Source of the DNA: Candidatus Hydrothermarchaeum profundi
GTDB taxonomy: Archaea; Hydrothermarchaeota; Hydrothermarchaeia; Hydrothermarchaeales; Hydrothermarchaeaceae
DNA length: 64,000 bases
Assembly: GCA_002011125.2 (NCBI GenBank)
Contig: MTMF02000009.1
Coordinates: 547,095-611,094 of the forward strand
Direction of reading: 5' to 3'
How positions within the stretch are numbered: position 1 is the first letter of the stretch; each line of letters starts with the position of its first letter. A program made the position numbers and the translations under genes. A model generated the notes under the pieces. It saw only the letters and a list, made by a program, of their open reading frames with translations, was not told the origin of the DNA and searched no databases. Shown one piece after another: positions 27,643-35,842 of this stretch.

Positions 27643-27756
27643 CTATCTGAAAGTTCCTTTTGCAGGAGTGCCTTTTTCGGTATGATACTCACATTCAGGA
27701 CATATCCATTGATTCCCTATCTTCTCAAGACGTGATCCGCAGTTGGGGCATTTCAT
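27643..27756 (-). CDS. Short zinc-ribbon protein
   Basis: A 37-aa protein: MKCPNCGSRLEKIGNQ, then WICPECEYHTEKGTP, with two CxxC pairs forming a minimal zinc ribbon. The ATG at 27756 overlaps the archease stop as ATGA, so translational coupling is likely; an in-frame ATG at 27783 would give 46 aa. It is the last gene of the dapF-ferredoxin-ferredoxin-archease operon. Small zinc ribbons of this kind are often nucleic-acid or protein adaptors; the partner is unknown. Confidence 0.75.
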   Translation of the reverse strand: MKCPNCGSRLEKIGNQWICPECEYHTEKGTPAKGTFR

Positions 27757-28169
27757 ATATCCAGTATCACTTGGGTCATCCATTTATCGTTTTTCTTAAT
27801 TTTTAGTTTATGATATGTTGCTGATTTAATTGGCGTACGAGTTTCATGTCTTGCTTGGTCTATTTCTTCGCCCTTACATACGGCTCTTACGATAAGGTTT
27901 TTTTCGTCAACAGTTACTTGGAATGATTTGAATGCCAGATTTTCCGCATCTGAATAATACAGAAGTTCATTCAGCCAGTTAAACATCAAAGACTCAAGGT
28001 CATTTCCAGTAACTTCTATTTCTCTGAAGACTTTTTCTTGTAGGTCATCAGTTTTGATCATTACCTCGAACATGGCTAGTGCGGCATTGGCGAATAATTC
28101 TGAGAGGTCTTTCCCATAGGCTCTAAACGCTACATCTGAGGTAGTTATGTCGACAAATTCAAATTTCAT
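27753..28169 (-). CDS. Archease
   Basis: A 138-aa archease, the small acidic protein that activates RtcB and tRNA methylation enzymes. It fits the family: EFVDITTSDVAFRAYGKDLS, then LFANAALAMFEVM, LESLMFNWLNELLYYSD and SATYHKLKIKKND near the end. The 5' end overlaps the preceding ferredoxin by 11 bases. Family proteins usually have a HTAD-like motif (DHTADIG); here the equivalent is DITTSDVAF, which lacks the His. Its rtcB partner is about 330 bases away on the other strand. Confidence 0.9.
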   Translation of the reverse strand: MKFEFVDITTSDVAFRAYGKDLSELFANAALAMFEVMIKTDDLQEKVFREIEVTGNDLESLMFNWLNELLYYSDAENLAFKSFQVTVDEKNLIVRAVCKGEEIDQARHETRTPIKSATYHKLKIKKNDKWMTQVILDI

Positions 28170-28374
28170 ATCTAAACCAATTTAGGGTTATAGCGTGAGT
28201 AGGGCAAAATGCTGCACAGTTTCCGCAGTTAATACAATAATCTTCATCTAAAACGTATGCTTTCTTTTCTCCATTCCTATTTTCTATCTTCCATATTCTC
28301 GGTCCCTTTGGACAAACTTCATAACACTTACCACATCCAATACATTTATCCTCGTCTACTATAATACCTTTCAT
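28159..28374 (-). CDS. 2[4Fe-4S] ferredoxin
   Basis: A 71-aa bacterial-type ferredoxin with two cluster motifs, CIGCGKCYEVCPKGPRIW and CINCGNCAAFCPTHAI. It carries low-potential electrons. It is nearly identical in layout to the gene just upstream, so the pair arose by tandem duplication. It overlaps archease by 11 bases. The redox partner is unknown. Confidence 0.9.
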   Translation of the reverse strand: MKGIIVDEDKCIGCGKCYEVCPKGPRIWKIENRNGEKKAYVLDEDYCINCGNCAAFCPTHAITLNWFRYEI

Positions 28375-28401
28375 CGGAAGTCACCATTGGTAGAGGGAAT
28401 A

Positions 28402-28602
28402 CTACTGCCAGTTGATCTTTATAGCATGCGCAGGGCAAAAAGATGCACAGGTACTGCAGTTTATACAATATCCTTCGTCTATAATTGATGCTTTTCTACT
28501 ACCATTTTGGTTTTCTATCTTCCATATTCTCGGTCCCTTTGGACAAACTTCGTAGCATTTTCCGCATCCCGTGCATTTATCTATATCAACTATGATTCCC
28601 AT
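28402..28602 (-). CDS. 2[4Fe-4S] ferredoxin (tandem paralogue)
   Basis: A 66-aa ferredoxin with motifs CTGCGKCYEVCPKGPRIW and CINCSTCASFCPAHAI, clearly a duplicate of its neighbour; the first cluster segment is identical from CGKC onward. Its start overlaps the dapF stop by 13 bases, so it is part of the same operon. The role of two similar ferredoxins beside lysine synthesis and archease is unclear. Confidence 0.9.
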   Translation of the reverse strand: MGIIVDIDKCTGCGKCYEVCPKGPRIWKIENQNGSRKASIIDEGYCINCSTCASFCPAHAIKINWQ

Positions 28603-29435
28603 TTTACTTCACCTTCAAAGACAAATTCTGCTGGACCATTCATAAACCATTCGCCTTTTTTATTTTTTTCGACATATAATGTTCCGCCTTTAGCTTCGAG
28701 TTTTATAGGCATTTCGATACTAGCTTCTCCCAATATACAGGCTATAACCGCACTAGCTACTATACCAGTTCCGCATGCTAAGGTTTCCCCTTCTACTCCT
28801 CTTTCGTAGGTTCTGACTTTAAAGGAGTTCTCTCCTACTTTTTCTAAAAGATTTACATTAGCGCCCTCCGGAAATATAGGATGAAACCGTATCGCTCTAC
28901 CTATCTTCATTAAATCAGCATGGGCAATGTCCTGCACAAATACTACTGCGTGAGGAACTCCGGTATTTACCCCGTGTATCTCTATTTCTCCGCTGTTAAT
29001 CTTTATTTTTTCTCCAAGCAACTTTCCTTCACCTAGTGCTGGTATATCTCTTCTTTCGAGTTTGGGTTTTCCCATATTCACTTTTACATACGAAATCTTT
29101 CCATTAGAAGTTATTTCAAGCTTCTTTATGCCGGCTAAGGTTTCTACTGATATCTTCTTATTGCTTTTTATTCCTGAATCTCTAACATACTTAGCCACGC
29201 ATCTAATGGCGTTACCACACATCTCAGGCTCGCTTCCGTCAGGATTAAATATCCGCATCTTAACATCAGCTACCCGAGATTTTTCTATTAAAACAAGCCC
29301 ATCAGCTCCTATGCTAAACCTTCTTCTACAAAGCTTTTTAGCTAGAGTAGACTTTTCCTCTTCCCCGATTTCTTCATTGAGATTATTAATTATTATGAAA
29401 TCGTTTCCAGCACCATGATATTTATAAAATTTCAT
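28590..29435 (-). CDS. dapF: Diaminopimelate epimerase
   Basis: Converts LL- to meso-diaminopimelate in lysine synthesis. The two catalytic cysteines are seen in EPEMCGNAIRCVAKYV and ETLACGTGIVASAV. The protein is 281 aa from ATG 29435 (MKFYKYHGAGNDFI), the family-typical start, rather than the in-frame TTG at 29450. TTTATAA sits about 26 bases upstream, consistent with a leaderless message. It heads an operon with two ferredoxins, archease and a zinc ribbon. It implies that this archaeon makes lysine by the DAP route. Confidence 0.95.
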   Translation of the reverse strand: MKFYKYHGAGNDFIIINNLNEEIGEEEKSTLAKKLCRRRFSIGADGLVLIEKSRVADVKMRIFNPDGSEPEMCGNAIRCVAKYVRDSGIKSNKKISVETLAGIKKLEITSNGKISYVKVNMGKPKLERRDIPALGEGKLLGEKIKINSGEIEIHGVNTGVPHAVVFVQDIAHADLMKIGRAIRFHPIFPEGANVNLLEKVGENSFKVRTYERGVEGETLACGTGIVASAVIACILGEASIEMPIKLEAKGGTLYVEKNKKGEWFMNGPAEFVFEGEVKWES

Positions 29436-29538
29436 AAATTTTAGTGGCAATTAATCTTATAAATGCTTTCCTAGTGATCTTCGTAAGATTTTTATACTAA
29501 ATCATTCTACACATCGGTCTTCTTTTGGGTGTTTCTCT

Positions 29539-29847
29539 ATGAACATAGAACACTTTGACTCAATCGACTCCCATGAGTATTTGGTATGGGATGAAAATTA
29601 TTCTAGAATTATAGCTTCAGCCAGAATTAAAAAGATCAATGAGGGATTTGAGTTGAAGATTATAAATGTTGAAAGATGGTATAGGGGCGAAGGAGTAGGT
29701 TCAATGTTATTAAATAAAATAGTGGCTGACTTCTCCGACACTACTTTAATCGCGTGGGTATTTAGCTCTAGAGTAGAATGGTACCTGAAAAATGGATTTA
29801 AAGTAAAAGAAAGAGCAGGAAGGCTGGTTAAAGTAGAGATAGAATAG
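29539..29847 (+). CDS. GNAT-family acetyltransferase-like protein
   Basis: A 102-aa short GNAT fold. The acetyl-CoA loop is seen as WYRGEGVGSMLLNKIV, preceded by a beta strand (ELKIINVERW) and followed by LIAWVFSSRVEWYLKNGFKV, the usual Y/FxxxGF end. The substrate is unknown. It is shorter than most GNATs, lacking part of the N-terminal helices. Transcribed alone, divergent from dapF. Confidence 0.7.
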   Translation: MNIEHFDSIDSHEYLVWDENYSRIIASARIKKINEGFELKIINVERWYRGEGVGSMLLNKIVADFSDTTLIAWVFSSRVEWYLKNGFKVKERAGRLVKVEIE

Positions 29848-29889
29848 ATGAATTTGGGTCTAGGAGGGGAAGAACATCGCTTGGTTTTA

Positions 29890-30041
29890 TTTGCATACGC
29901 TTATTAGGCGAATGCAAACATTTTCCACACTTATTTCTTCCCGGCGAATCTCCCTGAAATGCGTCATAAGTTTTCACAAACTTTGACACACTTCCAAGAA
30001 TTCCGTCATTCCAAATCGAATATCTTTCGATATACGATTTG
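29890..30041. ncRNA. Intergenic cluster of three hairpins, candidate structured RNA
   Basis: Three inverted repeats in a 152-base stretch free of genes. The first is TTTGCAT/ATGCAAA (29890-29918) with an inner CGC/GCG stem after an A-A mismatch. The second is AAGTTT-TCAC-AAACTT (29968-29983). The third is a 30-base near-perfect palindrome at 30012-30041: CAAATCG/CGATTTG arms, an A-A mismatch, then ATATC/GATAT around a TTTC loop. The first and third share the same design. They could be parts of a small RNA, the GNAT gene terminator, or protein-binding sites. Strand is unknown. Confidence 0.45.
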
Positions 30042-30083
30042 AAATCACCTAGATTCCCCTTATTCTTAGAGGGTACCTAATGG

Positions 30084-30091
30084 TATAAATA
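30084..30091 (+). promoter_or_regulatory. TATA box, leaderless promoter
   Basis: TATAAATA lies 22-29 bases before the ATG at 30113, the spacing expected if transcription starts at or next to the start codon. Confidence 0.65.
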
Positions 30092-30112
30092 ATTTTCCGT
30101 AAAAGTAAAATT

Positions 30113-30853
30113 ATGAGACTCGGGAGCATTGAGGTAATAGAGCCTTACCCCGCTATATACATAAAAGAGTTGGAAGCTATTGTGATCTGTGATCTTCATC
30201 TTGGATATGAAGGAATAATGGCGGAGCAAGGGATCTTTATGCCTAAGGTTCAGTTTGAAAGAGAAATGGAAATTCTTTCTAAAATCGTTGATTATAAGTC
30301 TGCGTCCAATTTTATTATTGTAGGGGATGTGAAGCACGAATTTTCTGAAACAACATACCATGAATTCAGGGAGGTCAAGGACCTTTTTGAATATTTGAAA
30401 AACAATTTTGAGAGGATCGTCCTAGTAAAAGGGAATCATGATAATTATATTATTTATACTACGAGGAGGTATGGGGTAGAACTCTATGACGAGTTTCTTT
30501 TTAAAGATTTTCTATTTTTGCATGGTGATAAGCCCTTGAAAGAAACTAAAGGCAGGTATATAATAATGGGACATGAGCATCCAGCAATCGCTCTTTATGA
30601 TGAAATAGGGGCAAAGGAAAAACTTAAATGCTTTTTGTACGGGGAAGTGGAGGCAAGGAAATTTTTGGTAATGCCAGCTTTTTCTTATTTAGCCTTAGGC
30701 TCTGAGGTTAATACTATACCCCGAGAGGAGCTTCTTTCCCCAATACTCAAAGAATTGGAGATTGATGACTTTAGAGTAATAGCTATTAGTGAGGAAGCAG
30801 GAATAATGGATTTCGGCAGGTTAGGGGATATTAGGCCAGAAAAATTATTCTAA
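30113..30853 (+). CDS. ICC-like metallophosphoesterase
   Basis: A 246-aa calcineurin-type phosphoesterase. The metal-binding motifs appear in order: ICDLHLGYEG (DxH), NFIIVGDVKHEF (GD), VLVKGNHDNY (GNHD), FLHGDKP and MGHEHPAI. It resembles the archaeal COG1407 group, whose substrate is not established. The 3' end overlaps the converging protease gene by nine bases. Confidence 0.85.
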   Translation: MRLGSIEVIEPYPAIYIKELEAIVICDLHLGYEGIMAEQGIFMPKVQFEREMEILSKIVDYKSASNFIIVGDVKHEFSETTYHEFREVKDLFEYLKNNFERIVLVKGNHDNYIIYTTRRYGVELYDEFLFKDFLFLHGDKPLKETKGRYIIMGHEHPAIALYDEIGAKEKLKCFLYGEVEARKFLVMPAFSYLALGSEVNTIPREELLSPILKELEIDDFRVIAISEEAGIMDFGRLGDIRPEKLF

Positions 30854-31669
30854 AATTAAATCAACAACTTCGGAGATATTCCTAACCTCTATCAGATCAA
30901 TTCCTTCTATGAATCTCTTCTGGCCTCTGGGAACTAATATGATCTTGGCACCATATTCTTTAGCTGCGAGGGCTTTTTTTGTTACATGTGCTACACTCAG
31001 TATTTCTCCATTTTCATTTATTCCCCCAGTAACCATAATTCCTTCTTTTAGAGTTTTATTTTTTAGTGCAGCTATAAGAGCTACTGTCATTATGGTACCA
31101 GCACTGCTACCAGTAAGGGTTAGAGTATTATTGTAGGGATTTGAAACATGAAATATTACGTTGTATTTTGAGATTTCTTCTCCAGTAAAATTCTGGGCAA
31201 CTTTTAAAGAAATTCTCATAGTATTTTGAAAGTCCTTGGTAAAAGATACATTAGATGCATCTAGTAGCAGTTCGCCGCTTCCATATTCAAGCTTTGTTTC
31301 TAAGGGCAGAACTATCCCGGTATTAGTATCGGTTTTAACGCCTAGGATGTATGCTTTTACTATCCTCGAAAAGTTAAGGGTTTCTATAATTTCCTTTTGC
31401 TTCGAGATAGAGGCATTGAGTGCAGTAAGAGTAGCTATGACTCTTTTTAGCTCAGCTTCAGTCTTATTAAGTTCCAATTCAGATTCTTTATAATTTTTTT
31501 CTAATGCTTCAAGGCGATGCAGAGCCTCTTCATACGTTTCTTTTAAATCTTGAAAATCCGATCTAAGAGCCTTAAGTTCTTCTTTACTAGAAGCACTGTT
31601 TTTAAATTGAATGAGATTAGCGGTAACTGAAAGCAAAAGCAATAATATTAGTATCTGAGTTGTTTTCAT
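30845..31669 (-). CDS. Membrane-anchored Lon-like (S16) protease
   Basis: A 274-aa protein: N-terminal signal or anchor (ILILLLLLSVTANLIQF), a coiled coil (about residues 28-92) and a C-terminal S16 domain without any AAA+ ATPase. The catalytic Ser is in LTGSSAGTIMTVALIAAL and the Lys in SVAHVTKKALAAKEYGAK; VTGGINENGEIL is also family-typical. It matches the archaeal predicted serine protease group COG1750. ATP-independent proteolysis at the outer membrane face is inferred. It overlaps mtnA by four bases. Confidence 0.85.
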   Translation of the reverse strand: MKTTQILILLLLLSVTANLIQFKNSASSKEELKALRSDFQDLKETYEEALHRLEALEKNYKESELELNKTEAELKRVIATLTALNASISKQKEIIETLNFSRIVKAYILGVKTDTNTGIVLPLETKLEYGSGELLLDASNVSFTKDFQNTMRISLKVAQNFTGEEISKYNVIFHVSNPYNNTLTLTGSSAGTIMTVALIAALKNKTLKEGIMVTGGINENGEILSVAHVTKKALAAKEYGAKIILVPRGQKRFIEGIDLIEVRNISEVVDLILE

Positions 31670-32697
31670 GATTTAAACGCTTTTTCTATACTCTCTTCGA
31701 AGGGCGGTTTTAAAACACCTTTATCTGTTATTATCCCTGTTATATATTCATTGGGAGTTACATCAAATGCAGGATTCAAAATTCCCACGCCATCTGGGGC
31801 TACTCTTTTATTATTAAAGAACTTTATCTCTCTAGGGTTTCGATATTCAATAGGTATCTCCTCGCCAGTTGCGATGCCTACGTCAATCGTGGATAGTGGA
31901 GCAGCCACATAGAAGGGTATTCCATGTTCTTTGGCTAATATCGCTATGCCGTAGGTTCCTATCTTATTAGCTGTATCTCCGTTCCTAGCAATTCTATCAG
32001 CTCCAACGATTACCTTCGTAACTCCAAGATTCTTCATGGCAAAGGCAGCCATATTATCGCATATTAAATCGACTGGAATCTCTTCGGCAACCATTTCAAA
32101 CGTTGTCAATCGGGCTCCCTGTAATAATGGCCGAGTTTCATCAGCTATAACTTTTATCTTTTTTCCCTGTTTCCATGCCGTCTTGATTACCCCGAGTGCT
32201 GTCCCTATACCGGTTGTAGCTAGTCCTCCTGCATTACAATGAGTAAGAACTACATCTCCATCTTCTAATAAGTCAGCTCCATACTCGCCTATCCGCTTAT
32301 CAGATATCTTGGTTTCATCATGAATTCTCAGCGCTTCTTTAACTGTTTCAGCAGCTATATTTTTAGAGGATTCAGCTCTTTTAATCACTCTATCCAGCGC
32401 CCAAAATAAGTTTACGGCTGTTGGTCTTGTTTTCTTCAACCTATCGTAGGATTTCTTTAATTCTATGAGAAGGATTTCACTAGGCTTATCTGCATTTTTT
32501 ATGGCAGTAATAGCCATACCCAAAGCTGCTGCAACTCCGATAGCAGGAGCTCCTCTTATCCTTAAATTTTCAATAGCTTCAGCAATACATTCTACGTCTT
32601 CGCACTCTATATACTTGACCTCAGTAGGGAGGAGCGTTTGGTCTAATATAATAACACTAGAATCTTTTAACTCGATTACTTTCAAGCCTATCACCAC
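31666..32697 (-). CDS. mtnA: S-methyl-5-thioribose-1-phosphate isomerase
   Basis: A 343-aa member of the eIF2B-like isomerase family, length and motifs fitting MtnA: NLRIRGAPAIGVAAALGMAI, LTHCNAGGLATTGIGTALG (catalytic Cys) and VGADRIARNGDTANKIGTYG (catalytic Asp). It converts methylthioribose-1-phosphate to the ribulose form in methionine salvage. The MTA/MTI phosphorylase that makes its substrate is encoded at 58.6-59.4 kb. A ribose-1,5-bisphosphate isomerase is the main alternative, but the long N-terminal domain favours MtnA. Starts with GTG. Confidence 0.88.
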   Translation of the reverse strand: MVIGLKVIELKDSSVIILDQTLLPTEVKYIECEDVECIAEAIENLRIRGAPAIGVAAALGMAITAIKNADKPSEILLIELKKSYDRLKKTRPTAVNLFWALDRVIKRAESSKNIAAETVKEALRIHDETKISDKRIGEYGADLLEDGDVVLTHCNAGGLATTGIGTALGVIKTAWKQGKKIKVIADETRPLLQGARLTTFEMVAEEIPVDLICDNMAAFAMKNLGVTKVIVGADRIARNGDTANKIGTYGIAILAKEHGIPFYVAAPLSTIDVGIATGEEIPIEYRNPREIKFFNNKRVAPDGVGILNPAFDVTPNEYITGIITDKGVLKPPFEESIEKAFKS

Positions 32698-32733
32698 AAA
32701 CCTTTTTTATTGATATCTCTGTATTTATAGGCT

Positions 32734-33387
32734 ATGGAACTGGTGGGGATATCAGTCTTCGCAGCTGATAGAAAAGGCCTGTTAAGAGACATAACAACGG
32801 TAATAGCCAAGCATGGAGGTAATATAAGGTATATACAGCAGTTCCCCATGGATGAGGAAGTGCAAATCTATTTTGAGCTTGAGGATATAAAGGACTTTGA
32901 GTCTTTAATCTCAGATCTTAATAAAGTTGAAAGTGTTATCTTGGTAGAAAAGACACGCTCATTTGAAAGCATTTATGGTAAACGAGTGATAGTTATTGGG
33001 GGTGGAGCTCAGGTCGCGCAAGTCGTGCTGGGTGCTGTTAGTGAGGCGGACAGGCATAATATTAGAGGCGAGAGAATAAGCGTAGATACTATACCATTAG
33101 TCGGTGAAGAAAAGCTAGCGGAAGCCATTAGGGCTGTTGGAAGGCTTCATAGGGCGGCTATCCTAGTATTAGCGGGTTCAATAATGGGAGGTGAAGTCAC
33201 TAAAGCTGTGAAAGAACTGCGCGAGGATCATGGCATCCCCGTGATCTCGCTAAATATGGCTGGAGGCGTTACAAAAGTGTGCGACCTTGTTGTCACAGAT
33301 CCGGTCCAAGCAGGAGTTATGGCTGTTATGACAGTAGCTGATACGGCTAGCTTTGATATTAATAAGGTGAGGGGGAAAAAATTCTGA
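32734..33387 (+). CDS. ACT-domain regulatory protein (DUF5612-like)
   Basis: A 217-aa protein: N-terminal ACT domain (about 1-75; [20 protein letters not shown], an amino-acid-binding fold). The C-terminal domain has [36 protein letters not shown] and [19 protein letters not shown]. This combination is known from methanogens as a predicted regulator of amino-acid metabolism and I believe is annotated DUF5612. It overlaps the larE start by four bases, so it is probably coregulated with sulfur transfer. TATA-like sequence lies about 25-30 bases upstream. Confidence 0.75.
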   Translation: MELVGISVFAADRKGLLRDITTVIAKHGGNIRYIQQFPMDEEVQIYFELEDIKDFESLISDLNKVESVILVEKTRSFESIYGKRVIVIGGGAQVAQVVLGAVSEADRHNIRGERISVDTIPLVGEEKLAEAIRAVGRLHRAAILVLAGSIMGGEVTKAVKELREDHGIPVISLNMAGGVTKVCDLVVTDPVQAGVMAVMTVADTASFDINKVRGKKF

Positions 33388-34169
33388 AGCAAAAACTTTT
33401 GAAATGGTTCGAAGATAAAGACGGAGCCGTAATAGCATTCTCTGGCGGGGTAGATAGCTCAGTTGTAGCAAAGGCGGCCAAAGAAGTTTTGGGTGGAAGG
33501 GCTATCGCTGTAACTTCTTTTTCACCTACATTTCCAAAATGGGAAGCAGAGTTAGCTAAAAAAGTTGCCATGGAAATAGGCATTAGATTGGAGATAGTAA
33601 ATGAAAATGAGCTGGAAAACCCGATGTTTGTTAGAAACCCGCCTAATAGGTGTTATTACTGTAGAAAAGGTCTTATCGAGGAGATAAAGAAGGTGGCGGA
33701 TGAGAATGGCATATCTCTAATTGTAGATGGTGCGAATTATGATGATATTAAGGAACATAGACCTGGTTTAAAGGCTATGAGAGAAGCTGGCGTCAGAAGT
33801 CCTCTAATTGAGCTTAAGTTAGGGAAAGAGGAAGTACGGGAGATCGCTAGAGAGTTTGGGCTTTCGGTAATGGATAAGCCTTCAATGGCGTGTCTTGCTT
33901 CTCGTATTCCTTATGGAGAATCTATTACGGGTTTTAAGTTAAAGAGAGTGGAAATGGCGGAGGATTTTTTAAGATCCATGGGAATTAAGCAATTAAGAGT
34001 TCGAAGTCATAAAAATACCGCTAGAATTGAAGTTTCTAATGGAGATGTTCTACGGGTGCTGGAGAATAGAGAAAAGATATTAAATAGGCTAACTCAGCTA
34101 GGTTTTGCCTATGTTACCCTCGATCTTGAAGGATATCGATCTGGCAGTATGGATGAAGTTTTAAAATAA
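33384..34169 (+). CDS. larE: LarE-type ATP-dependent sulfur transferase (three-Cys)
   Basis: A PP-loop enzyme with [18 protein letters not shown] (nucleotide binding) and three cysteines: RCYYCRK and, late, [14 protein letters not shown]. In LarE proteins the last Cys is the sulfur site; forms that also carry the CxxC pair hold a [4Fe-4S] cluster and can act repeatedly, using sulfide. The strong ribosome site GGTGAGGGGG (33366-33375) points to a CTG start at 33384 that overlaps the upstream TGA as CTGA; a TTG at 33399 is the conservative alternative. No larB or larC is nearby, so nickel-pincer synthesis is not indicated. The next genes are sulfur carriers. Confidence 0.85.
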   Translation: MKQKLLKWFEDKDGAVIAFSGGVDSSVVAKAAKEVLGGRAIAVTSFSPTFPKWEAELAKKVAMEIGIRLEIVNENELENPMFVRNPPNRCYYCRKGLIEEIKKVADENGISLIVDGANYDDIKEHRPGLKAMREAGVRSPLIELKLGKEEVREIAREFGLSVMDKPSMACLASRIPYGESITGFKLKRVEMAEDFLRSMGIKQLRVRSHKNTARIEVSNGDVLRVLENREKILNRLTQLGFAYVTLDLEGYRSGSMDEVLK

Positions 34170-34275
34170 TTCTACGATAAAATTACAATTTTGCACATGT
34201 TTATTTTTTGTAGTCGAAAATATTCTCAAAATTTCGTTTGGTATTGTTCAACAGAAATAATTTATTACTAGAAAT

Positions 34276-34303
34276 AATATTTTCACCGAAAAATATTTAT
34301 AAT
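34276..34303 (+). promoter_or_regulatory. TATA box with adjoining palindrome, candidate operator of the sulfur operon
   Basis: AATATTTTC, ACC, GAAAAATATT (34276-34297) is an inverted repeat with one extra A. It runs straight into the TATA box TTTATAAT (34296-34303), which sits 20-27 bases before GTG 34323. A third copy of the half-site, CGAAAATATT, lies upstream at 34215-34224. A repressor or activator binding here would control the whole thrC-to-SepCysS operon. Seen by eye; no regulator is identified. Confidence 0.5.
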
Positions 34304-34322
34304 AAGACATAAAGCGGTATTA

Positions 34323-35570
34323 GTGATTCTTATGATCGTCGGATTAAAATGTAGAAATTGCGGTAAGAGGTATCCCGAAGAGCCTGTAAGCATCTGTGAG
34401 GATTGCTTTGGGCCACTAGAGGTTGAATACGACTACGAGAAAATTAAAGAATCTTTGAGTATAGAGAAGATAGAGAAAGGACCTAACACGCTCTGGAGAT
34501 ATAAAGATTTACTACCAGTAAAAAGCAAGGTCGTAGATTTAAAGGCAGGCTTTACGCCTCTTCATAAGGCGGATAATCTTGCTGAAGAACTCGGTTTAAA
34601 AGAGCTTTATATTAAAAATGACTCTGTTAATCCTACTTTTTCATTTAAGGATAGGGTGGTATCAGTCGCAGTTTCTAAAGCCTTAGAGTTTGGTTTCGAT
34701 ACAGTGGGGTGTGCTTCTACAGGGAATCTAGCAAATTCTGTCGCAGCTCATGCAGCGAAAGCTAAGTTAAAATGTTATATTTTTATACCTGCTGATCTGA
34801 ATTTGGGAAAAATTATTCAAACCCTAGTTTACGGTCCGAACTTAATAGGGGTAAAGGGGAATTATGACGAAGTAAACCGACTTTGCACAGAGATCGCAGG
34901 CTATTATGACTGGGGTTTTGTTAATATAAATTTACGGCCCTACTACGCAGAGGGCTCTAAGACATTAGGCTATGAAGTTGCTGAGCAGCTAGGATGGACT
35001 ACTCCAGATAGAATTGTAGTGCCGGTAGCATCAGGGTCTCTCTTAACCAAAATATGGAAAGGTTTCAATGAGTTGGTTGAAGTTGATATCATAGATGAAG
35101 TTAAAACAAGAGTTACGGCTGCACAGGCACAAGGATGTTCTCCAGTGGTTACTGCATTTCTAACAAACAGTGAGGTGAAGCCTGTAAGGCCTAATACTAT
35201 CGAAAAGAGTCTCGCAATAGGTAATCCTGCTGACGGCTATTATGCCGTTAAAGTGCTTAAAGAATCTATGGGCACTGCAGGTGCGGCGTCAGATGAAGAA
35301 ATTATAGATGGTATAAAGCTCTTAGCAAAGACTGAGGGCATATTCACAGAGACGGCCGGGGGAGTCGTTGTAGGCACATTAAAGAAACTTGTTGAAAATG
35401 GTGAAATCGATAAAGATGAGAGAGTTGTAATATACATTACTGGCAATGGGTTAAAGACTCAAGACGTATTGGCAGATTATCTGCCTTCACTTATTAAGAT
35501 AAATCCAGATCTTAATGAATTCAATGAACTTTTGAAAAAAAAGACTACTGTAAAGGAGGTGGCTATTTAA
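34323..35570 (+). CDS. thrC: Threonine synthase (PLP-dependent)
   Basis: A 415-aa fold-type II PLP enzyme making threonine from O-phosphohomoserine. It starts with a zinc ribbon (CRNCGKRYP, CEDCFG), typical of archaeal ThrC. PLP lysine is in NPTFSFKDRVVSVA, with ASTGNLANSVAAHAAKA and VPVASGSLLTKI downstream. GTG 34323 fits a leaderless start; ATG 34332 is also possible. It is the first gene of a seven-gene overlapping operon of sulfur carriers ending with SepCysS, an unusual setting for ThrC. A thiocarboxylate-using variant making homocysteine cannot be excluded. Confidence 0.88.
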   Translation: MILMIVGLKCRNCGKRYPEEPVSICEDCFGPLEVEYDYEKIKESLSIEKIEKGPNTLWRYKDLLPVKSKVVDLKAGFTPLHKADNLAEELGLKELYIKNDSVNPTFSFKDRVVSVAVSKALEFGFDTVGCASTGNLANSVAAHAAKAKLKCYIFIPADLNLGKIIQTLVYGPNLIGVKGNYDEVNRLCTEIAGYYDWGFVNINLRPYYAEGSKTLGYEVAEQLGWTTPDRIVVPVASGSLLTKIWKGFNELVEVDIIDEVKTRVTAAQAQGCSPVVTAFLTNSEVKPVRPNTIEKSLAIGNPADGYYAVKVLKESMGTAGAASDEEIIDGIKLLAKTEGIFTETAGGVVVGTLKKLVENGEIDKDERVVIYITGNGLKTQDVLADYLPSLIKINPDLNEFNELLKKKTTVKEVAI

Positions 35571-35839
35571 TGGCTATTGTTAGGCTTGCTACTCCCCTGC
35601 GGAAATATAGTCAGGGAAAGCCTGAGATTACAGCTCCGGGGAAAACTTTGAAAGAGGTTATTATGAACATAGATTCTGCTAGCCCGGGTTTTGCTGAAAA
35701 AATCTTAGAAAATGACGAGATAAAGAGATTTGTAAATATCTATGTGAATAATGAGGATGTAAGGTTAGGGGATGGGTTGAATACAAAAGTGGGAGAAAAA
35801 GATACTATCTCTATACTTCCAGCAGTATCAGGTGGTTAA
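35570..35839 (+). CDS. Ubiquitin-like sulfur carrier (MoaD/ThiS/SAMP family)
   Basis: An 89-aa beta-grasp protein ending in the exposed diglycine LPAVSGG, the site where E1-like enzymes form an acyl-adenylate and then a thiocarboxylate. Other family marks are TLKEVIMNI, NIYVNNEDVRLGDGLNTKVG and KDTISILPA. Its ATG overlaps the thrC stop by one base (TAATG). A matching E1-like gene is two genes downstream. Possible roles: sulfur donor for molybdopterin (needed by FwdB), thiolated tRNA, or Cys/Hcy synthesis, or protein tagging. Confidence 0.88.
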   Translation: MAIVRLATPLRKYSQGKPEITAPGKTLKEVIMNIDSASPGFAEKILENDEIKRFVNIYVNNEDVRLGDGLNTKVGEKDTISILPAVSGG

Positions 35840-35842
35840 CTA

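Noticed and set aside
33384-34169. Nickel-pincer cofactor system (Lar)
   Set aside because: LarE alone is present; larB and larC are not in the neighbourhood, so a general sulfur-transfer role is more likely.
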